Source of the DNA: Cellvibrio polysaccharolyticus
Lineage (GTDB): Bacteria; Pseudomonadota; Gammaproteobacteria; Pseudomonadales; Cellvibrionaceae
Length of the DNA stretch: 64,000 nt
Direction of reading: 5' to 3'
Assembly (NCBI RefSeq): GCF_015182315.1
Contig: NZ_PRDL01000001.1
Span: 868,001-932,000, forward strand
Part shown: piece by piece, positions 43,065 through 53,012 of the stretch
How positions within the stretch are numbered: the first letter of the stretch is position 1
How the letters are laid out: every line of letters starts with the position of its first letter
The notes under the pieces: model-generated
The model's database searches: none
Seen by the model: the letters and a program-made list of their open reading frames with translations, nothing else
What the model was told of the DNA's origin: nothing
Made by a program: the position numbers and the translations under genes

Positions 43065-44264
43065 TTAAAACGCGGTAACGTCAGAGCGGGAGACATCGCA
43101 GCCGGTGGTGTTCCAGGCTTCGCCGAGGCGCTGCGCGGAGGCTCCTTCGGATTTTTCAAAACCTTGCCATTCGGCGCAAACTTCCTGTTGGCCCGGCTGG
43201 TAGTTTTTAATGGAGAGGTTGCGCACTTTTGCTACGTCACCGTAGTTAACGTTGGGAGCAACAATTTCTTCCTTCAACACGCCTTCAATGCGTACGCCAT
43301 CAATAATCAGTTTTTTATTGCCACCGTTATTGTCGCAATTGCCGCAGGCGCGCAACATTTTGGCGTTGCTTCCTTTCATGGTGAAGCCACCGGTTACGAT
43401 GAAGGTGGTGTCCGGTGCATTGTGTTGAAAAACCTTGCCGCCGTTTTTATCCCACGACCAGCCGCCGATCACAGTCATGGTGCTGCCCGGGGTAGACTTT
43501 TGCGTTGCTGCGTCTTCGCAAATATCTTCCCACACAATATTTTCCAGCACGCAATCGCCTTTGGTGCACCAGATGCCGTCAGAACCGCCATCGGCCGCAA
43601 TACGCAAATTTTTCACCGTGGCATTTTCCAGAGAAATAACCGGTGGCATAAATTCGCCGCCTTCGCAGGCGAGGCCGATGCGTGCACCGCCACAGTCCAC
43701 GGTTTCGTTGCTGAAGGTTGAACCGGCAATACAGCGCGGGTTGGGGGTCAGTTCGGCTACCGGGCTGCCGTCACAGTTCACTACCTTGACATCCTTGCCG
43801 CTTACGCTGAGTGAGTCAATATGTGGCAAGCCCTCATCGCTGCTGGCAGTCAGGGTGATTTCGGTAATGCCGCTGGCGAGTTGCAATTGCACGGTAGCAT
43901 TTTGCCAATGGTCTGCGGCGCCGGTGGCCGGGAATTTCACATGAGCCGCATTGTTCTGATTGATACGGACTTGTGCCGCCGGTTGTTGTTTTTCTGAAGC
44001 GTAACGCCACTCAAGCGTGTAAGTATCGGCTTCCAGCACGTGCACCTTCCAAACAATGCTGCTGCCGCTACGGCGCTCAACAACGGCGTAACCACTTGCT
44101 TCATAACCCTTGATGCTGTTATCGACCGAACCGTCGATATGGCAAAAGCCCTGGTAATTTTCTTCCAGGGTGATGCGTTTTTTGTTAGCCGTTTCGGTAC
44201 CGGTTGAGGTGGCCGCGAGGGTAATTGCTGCCAGACCGAGGCACAGGTTTATTAACATCTTCAT
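43065..44264 (-). CDS. Secreted pectate lyase, family PL3, with CBM35-like module
   Basis: A 399-residue exported protein. The signal peptide covers about residues 1-25. Residues 30-160 resemble a family 35 carbohydrate-binding module: RITLEENYQGFCHIDGSVDN is the usual calcium- and ligand-binding start and GLPHIDSLSVSG its end. The rest is a PL3 lyase: CGGARIGLACEGGE, SDGIWCTKGDCVLENIVWEDICEDAAT, KVFQHN and ACGNCDNNGG, a Cys-rich beta-helix. PL3 enzymes cleave de-esterified polygalacturonate by beta-elimination with calcium. The family assignment is from motifs recalled. Confidence 0.9.
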   Translation of the reverse strand: MKMLINLCLGLAAITLAATSTGTETANKKRITLEENYQGFCHIDGSVDNSIKGYEASGYAVVERRSGSSIVWKVHVLEADTYTLEWRYASEKQQPAAQVRINQNNAAHVKFPATGAADHWQNATVQLQLASGITEITLTASSDEGLPHIDSLSVSGKDVKVVNCDGSPVAELTPNPRCIAGSTFSNETVDCGGARIGLACEGGEFMPPVISLENATVKNLRIAADGGSDGIWCTKGDCVLENIVWEDICEDAATQKSTPGSTMTVIGGWSWDKNGGKVFQHNAPDTTFIVTGGFTMKGSNAKMLRACGNCDNNGGNKKLIIDGVRIEGVLKEEIVAPNVNYGDVAKVRNLSIKNYQPGQQEVCAEWQGFEKSEGASAQRLGEAWNTTGCDVSRSDVTAF

Positions 44265-44391
44265 TGAATTTCTCTCAACATTATTATTAGTGGTTTTTAC
44301 TGTTCGTTTTCAAGCATTGTGCATTGGTAAGAATTATTCAGGTTTATTATTGACTGCTTTAAAAATTACCTGTTTTAAACGGTTTACCCAT

Positions 44392-45981
44392 TTAAAAAGT
44401 CCCGCGTTGCACAAACGGAAACTGCGCATAAAAACGGCGTTCGTCACCGCGAGGATCATTGACCAGAGCCGAGGTTTCATTAATCACCAGGGTTTCGCGG
44501 TTTTCCAATGTGTAAGGTTTCCATGAAGGAATACCGGGGTGATCCGGCTTGCCGGTCTTCGCCATGGCTAACAGGATGCTGCTTAATTGCTCGGCAACGT
44601 TTTGCGCGCCGGGCAAACTTTCTGCGGGTCTTTTTGACGACATCAGGTTGTCAAAAACCAATGGCAGGTCAGAGCCATGCCCACCACCGAAGCGGCCGCC
44701 CTCTACCTGCGATGTCCAATCGAACTGGTAAACGTAAGCGGGTGCTCCCTGGCGGGCACGCGCTTCGGCTTGCATAACCGCGCCACGCCATGAGCGGCCT
44801 GCGGTGGTAGCTGCGAAAAATACATCGGAAGGTGAAAAATCCGGGTAGATTTTTCTGTAAGTGGCGATAACCACTTCCGGGTCTGCATCGACGTATTGGC
44901 TGTGCAAAATTTTGTCCGGCAGTTGTGACCATTCCAGCGAAAAATCACCGGAGTCGCGTTTGGAAAAGGCGCGGGTTTCCCAGCGGGCATTACCGATGAT
45001 CATCGGGATCTGTGCCGATTGTGCCGGGGCATCCGGGTAAAACGGATGACGCATTAACGACACGCTATCCAGCACCGGTAAAAATTCCAGCGGGCGCTCT
45101 TCAATGCGTGAAGGGTCATTGACCTGCGCCGCATTGAGTAACACATCTATCGGTAATCTTAAGAGTTCTTCTGTATTCTGTGCGGAAAGCTTCAGTTGTT
45201 TTAAAAAAAGTTCTGCACGTTGCGTGGCTGCCCGTGGCCCGGCGGCGGTAACCTGCTGGCCGCTGATGGCAACCGCTTTATGAAATAGCCCGGCAGCTGC
45301 GGGCATCGCCATCAGCGTAGAAATTTTTGCACCGCCACCGGATTCACCGACCAGAGTCACGTTGGCCGGGTCGCCACCAAACTCACTGGCGTGCTGGCGT
45401 ATCCACTGCAAAGCCAGTATTAAATCCAGTTGGCCAATATTACCGGAGTAGCGAAATTTTTCTCCGCCGAGTTTGGCAAGGTACAGATAACCGAATAAGT
45501 TGATACGATGATTCAGGGTAATTACCACTGCATCGCCTCGTAATGCCAAATGGCTGCCATCTACCACCGCTTCAGAGCCGGAGCCATTGGTGTAGCCGCC
45601 GCCGTGAATATAAACAATCACCGGGCGTTGGCGCTGGTCTCGCAAGGCAGGTGTCCAGATGTTTAACACCAGACAGTTTTCGCTGGTCTGCTCTTTAATA
45701 CCGTTTTGTGGCGCAAAGTCACCAAATTCGGTAGCCGCTCGCACGCCTTTCCAATTTGCCGGGACAACTGCCGGTTGAAAGCGACATTGACGGGTGTCTT
45801 CGCCGTAGGGAATGCCTTTGAAAATGATCACGCCATCTTTTTTTGCGCCGCGAACTTTCCCCTGAGCGAGATTGGCTATCGCATCCTGTCCGGAGTCGGC
45901 AAACGTTGAGTGGCTCGCTGCCAGGGTGGCGGCACTCGCCAGGGTTGTTGTAAGGAATTGTCTTCGTTTCACCATGTTCAC
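44392..45981 (-). CDS. Type B carboxylesterase, exported
   Basis: A 529-residue alpha/beta hydrolase. The N-terminus VKRRQFLTTTLASAATLAASHSTFA fits a Tat-like signal (RR). The oxyanion-hole IVYIHGGGYTNGS, nucleophile elbow VGESGGGA and the late catalytic His in GGGHGSDLPLVF are those of type B carboxylesterases (p-nitrobenzyl esterase group). In this setting it may remove acyl or feruloyl groups from plant wall polymers; the true substrate is unknown. Confidence 0.9.
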   Translation of the reverse strand: MNMVKRRQFLTTTLASAATLAASHSTFADSGQDAIANLAQGKVRGAKKDGVIIFKGIPYGEDTRQCRFQPAVVPANWKGVRAATEFGDFAPQNGIKEQTSENCLVLNIWTPALRDQRQRPVIVYIHGGGYTNGSGSEAVVDGSHLALRGDAVVITLNHRINLFGYLYLAKLGGEKFRYSGNIGQLDLILALQWIRQHASEFGGDPANVTLVGESGGGAKISTLMAMPAAAGLFHKAVAISGQQVTAAGPRAATQRAELFLKQLKLSAQNTEELLRLPIDVLLNAAQVNDPSRIEERPLEFLPVLDSVSLMRHPFYPDAPAQSAQIPMIIGNARWETRAFSKRDSGDFSLEWSQLPDKILHSQYVDADPEVVIATYRKIYPDFSPSDVFFAATTAGRSWRGAVMQAEARARQGAPAYVYQFDWTSQVEGGRFGGGHGSDLPLVFDNLMSSKRPAESLPGAQNVAEQLSSILLAMAKTGKPDHPGIPSWKPYTLENRETLVINETSALVNDPRGDERRFYAQFPFVQRGTF

Positions 45982-46159
45982 CGTTAATGCAGGACGTTTT
46001 ATGAATTTATTATGAGCGTTTTATTAACGCGGCGTTTACCAGACGGTTACCAGGATTTGGCGGTGTCGGCTTTGATTTCAAAATGGTTGAACGCAAACGT
46101 CCGTTTCAGAGGCAGTCAAATGCTATGACGGGTGGGGCAGGTCCTTGCGGGTGAGAAAA

Positions 46160-46756
46160 TTATTGAGCGGTCGGGCTGGTGCGACGTATCAGGGCTTCGG
46201 CAATAGGAATAACCAAATCGAGTGAGATGCCTTCAACCGCGGTCAGAATAATCCAGTAAGCACTTTCGTCATGCTTTAACAAAAAGTACACCTGACGATG
46301 GGTTTGCCCCGCCGCGTCGTATTGATAGCTTCTGAACCAGACCGGGTCATTTTGCTGGGTGGAAAAATTGCCTTTTCTCTCACTCACAAAATTTTTACTG
46401 ATGCTGCGTTTGCGTATTTCCGATTCCAGCCTTTTCCATAACAGCAGGTTTTGCTCCCGTGTTTTGATGCCGGTAGCGGCTATAAAGTAGCCCGGTTCGC
46501 CACCAATTTCGCCGGCAATAACCGGTGCTGTATCGGGTGCTTGGGGAGCAACAACCTCCACCACCAGAGAAGACGGCAGTGGCATATCGAGGCCGGGGGC
46601 GAGATTAACCGAAGCGGCGAAAGCAGTTCCGGCCCACAGCAATAGCAGCAGCCGGGCGGCAATTGCCAGTCCGGACTTCAATAGGCTCGGGATGCAGGAA
46701 ACGGGCGGGTTTCTGCGGCCAGAGAAGTGCCTGGGAAAACGGAAATACTGGTTCAC
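46160..46756 (-). CDS. Exported protein of unknown function
   Basis: A 198-residue protein with a GTG start. A hydrophobic stretch LLKSGLAIAARLLLLLWAGTAFAAS (about 25-50) forms a signal peptide with an AxA site. The mature part is small and mixed alpha/beta by appearance, with no recognised motif. The upstream 5' portion (NQYFRFPRHFSGRRNPP) is long for a signal, so the true start may be further downstream, but no other start codon is obvious. Confidence 0.6.
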   Translation of the reverse strand: MNQYFRFPRHFSGRRNPPVSCIPSLLKSGLAIAARLLLLLWAGTAFAASVNLAPGLDMPLPSSLVVEVVAPQAPDTAPVIAGEIGGEPGYFIAATGIKTREQNLLLWKRLESEIRKRSISKNFVSERKGNFSTQQNDPVWFRSYQYDAAGQTHRQVYFLLKHDESAYWIILTAVEGISLDLVIPIAEALIRRTSPTAQ

Positions 46757-47065
46757 GGGTCTTGGAAAATATCTTTATTGTTATCACTCGCCGCGCCCAT
46801 CTCCCGATGGCTGACAGGGGGCGAATGTTATGGATACTTACCGATGCGAATCACCTGCTGCTTTTTATAACAGGCAGATCAAGCGATGCAATCCGGTTGT
46901 GTTTTATCTGTGGCTCAAGGGTAGCGGTATTTAACCGGTTTGCCCATACGTGATGTGGTTTTTGCAGCAAAAAAAGGAGGTCTTTCGACCTCCCGGCTAT
47001 AAGATTAAGCCTTCAACAGTATTGCTCAGGGGAACAACAGGTTTTCAGGGTTTACCTGAAGCGGA
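46757..47065. other. Intergenic stretch
   Basis: 309 bases with the receptor terminator (46967-46994) and presumably the promoter of the exported unknown protein. Nothing else is recognised. Confidence 0.5.
46967..46994 (-). terminator. Rho-independent terminator of the STN-type receptor gene
   Basis: On the minus strand GGAGGTC-GAAA-GACCTCC is a 7-bp GC-rich stem with a GAAA tetraloop followed by seven T, 72 bases after the receptor stop. Confidence 0.88.
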
Positions 47066-50000
47066 TTAAAGCGAATAGCGAACACCTAAAAGAAGCTGTC
47101 TGCCGGTGTGGTTCAGCTCGCGGGTTAAATCCATGCCGCCGTCGCCAGTACCGTAGATGCGTTCTTTTTCATCGGTCAGGTTGATCAGTTCCATGGTCAA
47201 CGTCAGGTTGTCGCTGAAGTTGTAGAAGGAGGAGAAATCAACATGCGTAGGGCCATATTTCATTTCAGCAACGTGGCCGTTACCACCCGGCAATGACAGT
47301 AAATAATCATCGCGGTAGTTGGCCGCCAGACGCATACCGAAATTGTCTTTCTCGTAGAACACGGTGACGTTGTAGGAATTTTCTGACAACCCGGTCATAT
47401 CGCCCGCGGTTACGTGAGTAAAGTTACTGACGATACCGAGGTTGGACAGGAAGCCCGGCAGGAAGCTCAGGGTTTGCTGATAAATCAACTCGTAACCTTT
47501 TACTTCAAAGCCTTCATTGTCATTCACCGGAATGTAATGGGTGTAAGGCACGGTGCGCGGGTCAGCGTTATAAATGGCATCGTATTGCGGGTCAGCCAGA
47601 ATTGCCGCGTGGTATTCCGGATCAATCAGCTTTTCAACGATGTCGGTTTTCAGTGAGGTGGTGACATCTTTGTAGAAGTAATTGACGGCCAGCAGTGACT
47701 CGTCAGCAAAATACCATTCAACACCCAAATCAATATCGTTGGACTCGAATGGATTCAGGCCGGGGTTGCCCAGGTTGGCCACGGTACGGGTGGTATAACC
47801 AAACGTTGGCGCTGCAATGTTCAGCGAGCCCATGTCCGGACGTGTCATGGTTTTGCCGTAGGAAAGACGGGTTACCAAATCTTCAGTCAGGTTTAACGAG
47901 AAGTTCATGGATGGCAGGAAGTTGGTGTAATCGCGTTCCACTTTTACCGCATTACCGTTGATCCAGGCTTCAGACGTTACATCGGTTTTCACCGCACGCA
48001 CACCGAAGTTGGTTTTCAGCAACATGTTGCCGATATCAAAATCGGCATCCAGTGCAACGTAAGCCGCGAGGGTTTCTTCATCAACAATCCAGGCTGCGGC
48101 CGGGTTATCGGTGTATTCCTTGGAGACGCGGTTATCACGATAAATTGCCGCGAAATCTACAATAGGAAATTTCACCAGATCGCCATCAAGACCCTTGCCG
48201 AAATTGGAAACCGGGAAGTCATTCAGGTAGCCCACCGCAGAGAACGCGGCCGGGTAGTTGCCATTACCTTCGCGGGATTCAACCTGACGGTCGTTGTAAG
48301 CCAGACCGGTTTTAATAGAGAAACGATCCTGCTCAAGCGTCAAATCAATCTTCGACGTCAGGTTGTCTTTTTTCACATAGTTGGAACGGTTGTTCGGTGT
48401 CGTGATTTCGTAATTGGCTTCATCAAAGTAATCATAACCTTCACCCCAGGACACTTTGGGAATATGGCGATTACCGGTAAAGTCAAACGAATAGCGGTGC
48501 GACTCGGAGATGGAGTAGAAGCGAAGTTCTTCACGGTCAGCTTCGTTGGTTGCTTTACCGATCATGGCATCCAGGGTCAATGCATCATTGAGTTTGAACT
48601 CGCCGGACAACACGAACTGGTTAAATTCGGATTCGGAGGTCTGGTCGCGGCTTTCAATCCAGGACTCTACATCATCAAAGGTAGCGGCAAGAATTTGTTT
48701 GCCATCCGGGTGTACCGTGATGTCTAGCGGCGTCACTTCGTTATGGGTGAGGAACCATTCCATCGAGTTGTAATTGCGACGGTCATTATCCAGTTTGGAA
48801 TGCAGCGCGTCGAAAGTGATCAGCGTGTCGTCATTGGGACGGTATTGAAACGAGGTAGTAACACCGAGACGTTTCTGATCATTGGCGAAATAGTCAGCAC
48901 GCGGCAGGCGTGGCGTCCACAGGCAGTTAATCGCAGCAACGGCAGCGCCATTGAGCGCGCAATCGTCTTCTGCAATCTCACCGCGAATAACCGGCGTGGC
49001 GCTGGTCGGGTAAATATTGTTGGTGGCAACCGGAGTGGTCCAACGAACTGTACCAAAACCTTCCTGACGAACGGTACGCTCAGAGTAAGCAACAGACATC
49101 AATGCGCCGAGTTTTCCATCCGCAAAGGTGTCGCTGACCATAACAGCAAGACGAGGATCGGTTTTTTCGCTGAGGTCGTTAAAGCTGCCCTGTACAGAGG
49201 TAGCAAATTTAAAGCCGTCGAAGTCAAACGGTTTTGCAGAATACAAATCTACGGTACCGGCAATACCACCTTCTTCCATGGATGCGGTGGTAGATTTTTG
49301 AATATCAACACGGTTAAACAATTCAGAGGCGAATACGTGGAAGTCAAACGCGCGGCCGGCGTTGATGGTTACACCACCGGAGTCCAGGCCATCGCTGCCT
49401 GCCGGTACTTCCATACCGTTAAGGGTGGTGCGGGTAAAAGACGGTGCGAAGCCGCGCAGGGTAATGTTACGGCCTTCACCGCCTTCCCGTGAAATGGCCA
49501 CGCCGGGTACACGTTGAATGGATTCGGCAATGTTCAGGTCAGGGAATTTGCCGATGTCTTCGGCCATGATGGTTTCTTTGGCGTTAATAGAGTTGCGTTT
49601 TTCATCAAGACTTTTAACAAGAGAACCACGGAAGCCGGTAACAAGAACTTCTTCTACACCGGTTGCTTCTGAATCCTGGGCTAATGATTGGGCGGCTGCG
49701 AGTGAGGCCATCGCAAGTACAACAGCGGTTGATAATTTATTTTTGTGCAGCATGGCGTGCTTATCCTCTGAATCGTTATTTGTTCGTATAAAGAGTTGGC
49801 CATTGCTATTTACTGACAGGTGTAGATTGGAACCATCAAGGAGCGATATGGCTCCGTCTACTACCGAGTAATTTCCCACAAGTTCAGGCGTTTCAACCGC
49901 GACCACTTTGTCGTAAGGAACGATCAGGGTCAGGTTGGACTGCTGTGCAAATTCTGTGAGGGCAATGTCCGCTCTATTTTCAGAGATATTAAACGGAATA

Positions 50001-50086
50001 ATTTCTGACAGATTGTTGCTGCTGGCCTGCGCCTGGGAAGCGCAGGTAGCCAGAGAGACAAAGAGTGTTAAAAACTTATTATTCAA
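47066..50086 (-). CDS. STN-containing TonB-dependent receptor of the pectin locus, with a second internal signal-like segment
   Basis: A 1006-residue protein. Residues 1-22 form a signal peptide (FLTLFVSLATCASQAQA), 25-103 an STN domain (IPFNISENRADIALTEFAQQSNLTLIVPYDKV...LLDGSNLHLSV) as used for signalling to FecR. Then at Met112 a second signal-peptide-like segment begins (HKNKLSTAVVLAMASLAAA, AQ at about 137), followed by the usual TonB box (VEEVLVTGFRGS), plug (AEDIGKFPDLNIAESIQRVPGVAISREGGEGRN) and barrel to the C-terminal LLGVRYSL. A ribosome-like AGAGGA is placed before the Met112 codon (49751-49753), so a shorter receptor without STN could also be made. The ECF sigma and FecR genes are directly upstream, so signalling is expected. 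Ligand probably pectic oligosaccharide. Confidence 0.9.
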   Translation of the reverse strand: MNNKFLTLFVSLATCASQAQASSNNLSEIIPFNISENRADIALTEFAQQSNLTLIVPYDKVVAVETPELVGNYSVVDGAISLLDGSNLHLSVNSNGQLFIRTNNDSEDKHAMLHKNKLSTAVVLAMASLAAAQSLAQDSEATGVEEVLVTGFRGSLVKSLDEKRNSINAKETIMAEDIGKFPDLNIAESIQRVPGVAISREGGEGRNITLRGFAPSFTRTTLNGMEVPAGSDGLDSGGVTINAGRAFDFHVFASELFNRVDIQKSTTASMEEGGIAGTVDLYSAKPFDFDGFKFATSVQGSFNDLSEKTDPRLAVMVSDTFADGKLGALMSVAYSERTVRQEGFGTVRWTTPVATNNIYPTSATPVIRGEIAEDDCALNGAAVAAINCLWTPRLPRADYFANDQKRLGVTTSFQYRPNDDTLITFDALHSKLDNDRRNYNSMEWFLTHNEVTPLDITVHPDGKQILAATFDDVESWIESRDQTSESEFNQFVLSGEFKLNDALTLDAMIGKATNEADREELRFYSISESHRYSFDFTGNRHIPKVSWGEGYDYFDEANYEITTPNNRSNYVKKDNLTSKIDLTLEQDRFSIKTGLAYNDRQVESREGNGNYPAAFSAVGYLNDFPVSNFGKGLDGDLVKFPIVDFAAIYRDNRVSKEYTDNPAAAWIVDEETLAAYVALDADFDIGNMLLKTNFGVRAVKTDVTSEAWINGNAVKVERDYTNFLPSMNFSLNLTEDLVTRLSYGKTMTRPDMGSLNIAAPTFGYTTRTVANLGNPGLNPFESNDIDLGVEWYFADESLLAVNYFYKDVTTSLKTDIVEKLIDPEYHAAILADPQYDAIYNADPRTVPYTHYIPVNDNEGFEVKGYELIYQQTLSFLPGFLSNLGIVSNFTHVTAGDMTGLSENSYNVTVFYEKDNFGMRLAANYRDDYLLSLPGGNGHVAEMKYGPTHVDFSSFYNFSDNLTLTMELINLTDEKERIYGTGDGGMDLTRELNHTGRQLLLGVRYSL

Positions 50087-50175
50087 TTCAACTTTCTCCG
50101 ACGCGGTTTTTGGCCGCTATAAACAAAGACGACTCAGCTTTTATTTTCCTCCATACGGCTAAAAAATATTTTTAA

Positions 50176-51240
50176 CTAATCGCTGTTGGTGTTGTCCTGG
50201 TGCAGGGAAAGCTCAATAACGCCGCCAGCGGTGCGGGCGTGATCGATGTTGAAATTTTCTTTCAGTGCCAGCAATAAACTTTCAATGTCGCCCGCTTTGT
50301 ATAACCCGGCGATGCGCACGTCGGTAATGCGTGGGTCGATCACCTTAAAGGTTTCCGGCGTGTAGCGGCTGAGTTCATCGAGCGCATTTTGCAAGCTCTC
50401 GCCACGGAACACCACATTGCCATCGCGCCAGGAGAGGCGATCGGAAATTACCGCTGTCTCAATCGGTTTGACTTCAACCGGTTGGCTGGCGCGCACACTT
50501 AGTTTTTCACCGCGGCCCAGCTCCTGAAGGTTTTCGACCTCGGTGGGGATGGTCAGCCGGTCGGCAACCGGTTTTACGTGAACCCGACCTTCGGTAACAA
50601 TCACATCAAAATTCTGATCATCTTTTCGATACACATTGAACGCGGTGCCCACTGCTTCAACAATTTTTCCGCCGACCATGACGCGCAAGGGGCGCTGTTT
50701 ATCGTGGGCGACTTCTACATGCAGCTCGCCTTTTTTAAGTTCCAGCAAGCGCTCGTTATCGGTGTAGGTTACCGTCACCTGGGTATCGGTGTTCAACAGC
50801 ATGCGAGTGCCATCTGGCAGGTTAACCGTGGAGTGCGCGCCGATACCGGTTTCATAAACATTGTTGGGTGTTACTGCTGCTGTTTGTAGCGGTTGCACCT
50901 CGGCGGCCGGTGTTTTCCAGCGCTCTGCCGGTGCCAGCAAACCGATTGCGCACACCAGTGCCGTTACCGATGCGGCTACCGCCCACACGCTGCGCTGCCG
51001 GTTGCGGTTTTTTGTGGCGGCGGGCGGGTCAAATAATTCGGCGAGCATGGACAAGCTGTCCATACGATCCCAGAGGTCTGCCATTTCTAACAGGCATTCC
51101 CGGTGTTTGGGGCTTTTATCCAGCCAAAGCCGCAAGGCTTCGGTTTCCTCTTTGGATAAGCCGCGGTCAAGACGGGCTATCCAGAGACTGGCATCGTCGT
51201 AAATTTGGCTCTCAGGCTGAAATTGATAAATATTGGTCAT
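50176..51240 (-). CDS. FecR-type anti-sigma regulator of the pectin locus
   Basis: A 354-residue protein. Cytoplasmic DUF4880-type start (DDASLWIARLDRGLSKEETEALRLWLDKSPKHRECLLEMADLW), one helix near 90-107 (SVWAVAASVTALVCAIGLL), then the periplasmic FecR domain (STVNLPDGTRMLLNTDTQVTVTY...KKGELHVEVA...VGTAFNVYR...VTEGRVHVK). The C-terminus (GRG...FNIDHARTAGGVIELSL) resembles an STN-like sensor. Starts in the stop of the sigma gene (TAATG), so the two are coupled. Confidence 0.93.
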   Translation of the reverse strand: MTNIYQFQPESQIYDDASLWIARLDRGLSKEETEALRLWLDKSPKHRECLLEMADLWDRMDSLSMLAELFDPPAATKNRNRQRSVWAVAASVTALVCAIGLLAPAERWKTPAAEVQPLQTAAVTPNNVYETGIGAHSTVNLPDGTRMLLNTDTQVTVTYTDNERLLELKKGELHVEVAHDKQRPLRVMVGGKIVEAVGTAFNVYRKDDQNFDVIVTEGRVHVKPVADRLTIPTEVENLQELGRGEKLSVRASQPVEVKPIETAVISDRLSWRDGNVVFRGESLQNALDELSRYTPETFKVIDPRITDVRIAGLYKAGDIESLLLALKENFNIDHARTAGGVIELSLHQDNTNSD

Positions 51241-51797
51241 TACCTTATCTCCCGGCTCCTGTTGGAGTCCGGATGTCCGTTAAGGCTGGCAGGCATTTGT
51301 GTCATAAACTGCCGGCAGCGGCCCAAACCCATTGCGATATGTTTTTCAACGGTGTTTTCGCTGATATTCAAATGTTCGGCGATCTCTTTTTGCGAGTATC
51401 CATAGACTTTTTTCAAAACAAAGGCTTTGCGGCACTGTAGCGGCAGGTGACGCACCGCTTCACAAAAGTGCTCGAACTCCTGCATGGCCGATACATTGCT
51501 GTACACCTGGTCGTTGTCATCATTGTTGCCATCAATGGCAAAGGGGGCGTCTTCCAGGCTGACGCTGGTTCTGGTTTCGGCGCGCTTGAGGTGGTCAAGC
51601 GCCAGATTTTTTGCCGTTCGGTACAGGAAAGAGCGCGGGTGCAAAATTTGCTCGTTGGTTTTTACCGCGCAAATTCGCACGTAGGTTTCCTGCACAATGT
51701 CTTCTATTTCCTTGGGCGGCACCAGTCGCGATACCGCTCGCATCAACCCGCGGCGGATTGATAGATAGACGCTTTCCAACTCTTCTTTGCTGGTCAT
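51240..51797 (-). CDS. ECF sigma factor of the pectin locus
   Basis: About 185 residues from ATG 51797 (MTSKEELESVYLSIRRGL); the frame runs 37 codons further upstream but without sigma features. Region 2 is IVQETYVRI...RSFLYRTAKNLALDHLKRAET and region 4 CRKAFVLKKVYGYSQKEIAEHLNISENTVEKHIAMGL. It is probably released by FecR when the STN receptor is loaded, and would activate the receptor and perhaps the surrounding pectin genes. Confidence 0.92.
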   Translation of the reverse strand: MTSKEELESVYLSIRRGLMRAVSRLVPPKEIEDIVQETYVRICAVKTNEQILHPRSFLYRTAKNLALDHLKRAETRTSVSLEDAPFAIDGNNDDNDQVYSNVSAMQEFEHFCEAVRHLPLQCRKAFVLKKVYGYSQKEIAEHLNISENTVEKHIAMGLGRCRQFMTQMPASLNGHPDSNRSREIR

Positions 51798-51931
51798 ACT
51801 TATTTTTGCGCCTGTTATAATTTTGATCCCCCGTGATGGCTTGAATCGGGGGCTTATCGTGTTGACGACTGAGCGGCGAAAATCCGCCAGTGCGGCAACA
51901 AAAAACATTCTGCTAAAAAGACCTGCCTGTA

Positions 51932-52954
51932 TCAGATAGCAGGCCGGGTATTGAAATGCTCGTCCAGAAACTCTACCACCACCTCGGCGGCCGGTTTTAT
52001 CCAGGGCTCATACAGCCAGAAGGTGTGCGGCGTATTGGCCAGGGTGACGGTCTTTGTCGGGATGCCATAAATCGCCAGCTTCGCCATCATCTCGTCCCTG
52101 CCTACATGAAAACGCTCTTGCGCACTGTTGAGATACAGCACTGGCGGAGTGGTTTCGCCCACATAATAGGTGGGTGAGGCATCGTGCCACAAATCCCGTT
52201 TTTCGGCATAGTTGCCGCCGAACCAGGCGCCGGCGGCTGATTGCCCCGCCGGTAAGTCTTCGTGTTTGCGCGCTTCCGCCGAAGTGAAGTCGGAGAGGCC
52301 GTCAATGTTCAAAATCAATTGCACCGCGCTGGATACATCACTGTCCTGAGCCTGCGGGTCAAAGCGCAGCAAGTGATTGGTTACGCCGGTCAGGCTGGCA
52401 ATTTGTCCGCCTGCGGAGGAACCGCCTACGGCAATGCGCGCCGGGTCAACGCCATAGTCAGCGGCGTTGCTGCGCAGCCAGCGAATCGCCGCTTTAACGT
52501 CATTCACTGCTGCCGGGTATTGTGCTTCGGGCGCCAGGCGGTAAGTAATGGTTGCTGCTACATAACCGGCTTTGGCCAGCTCTATGGCCATGGGGGTTAA
52601 ATGGGTGCGATAGCCCGCCTGCCAGCCGCCGCAATGCACCAGTACTACGCCGGGCGTGGTGTTGGTGAAGCCAGCATCTGCCAGTTTTTTCGGGATGTAA
52701 AGATCCAGCTGCAATTCCCGATCACCGTAGCGCACGTAGGTGATGTCTTTTTTCTCAATAACCTCTTCGGGTACGGCGGTGCTGGCGATTCGGATCGACG
52801 GAAAGTTTTTCACGTCCTGGGCAAAACGGTTTTCAGCGGTATACGTATTTTCGTAAGCGGGCTTTGGCGCAGCCATGGCGCAGGGCGCGGCAACGCTCAG
52901 GCCGGTGAGCAAAACAAGCGAAGCCAGAGTTATCTTTTTCATTGGGCGGCTCAT
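51932..52954 (-). CDS. Alpha/beta hydrolase, acetyl-esterase-like (BD-FAE/lipase type)
   Basis: A 340-residue exported protein with signal LASLVLLTGLSVAAPCAMA. Oxyanion-hole VVLVHCGGWQAGY, nucleophile elbow GGSSAGGQIA and C-terminal His in ANTPHTFWLYEPW form the catalytic set. The HGG variant is HCGG here. Related hydrolases remove acetyl or feruloyl groups from plant polysaccharides. Met5 (52942) is an alternative start. In the pectin locus an acetyl esterase role is plausible but inferred. Confidence 0.85.
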   Translation of the reverse strand: MSRPMKKITLASLVLLTGLSVAAPCAMAAPKPAYENTYTAENRFAQDVKNFPSIRIASTAVPEEVIEKKDITYVRYGDRELQLDLYIPKKLADAGFTNTTPGVVLVHCGGWQAGYRTHLTPMAIELAKAGYVAATITYRLAPEAQYPAAVNDVKAAIRWLRSNAADYGVDPARIAVGGSSAGGQIASLTGVTNHLLRFDPQAQDSDVSSAVQLILNIDGLSDFTSAEARKHEDLPAGQSAAGAWFGGNYAEKRDLWHDASPTYYVGETTPPVLYLNSAQERFHVGRDEMMAKLAIYGIPTKTVTLANTPHTFWLYEPWIKPAAEVVVEFLDEHFNTRPAI

Positions 52955-53012
52955 ACAAAAGCGTCTTTATAAAGCGTAGCTCTCCATCGCTGAAGAGCTC
53001 GCCGGGTCTATA

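Noticed and set aside
42886..43068. 60-codon Gly-rich frame upstream of the PL3 gene
   Set aside because: Lies in the GC-rich palindromic gap; composition reflects the repeat.
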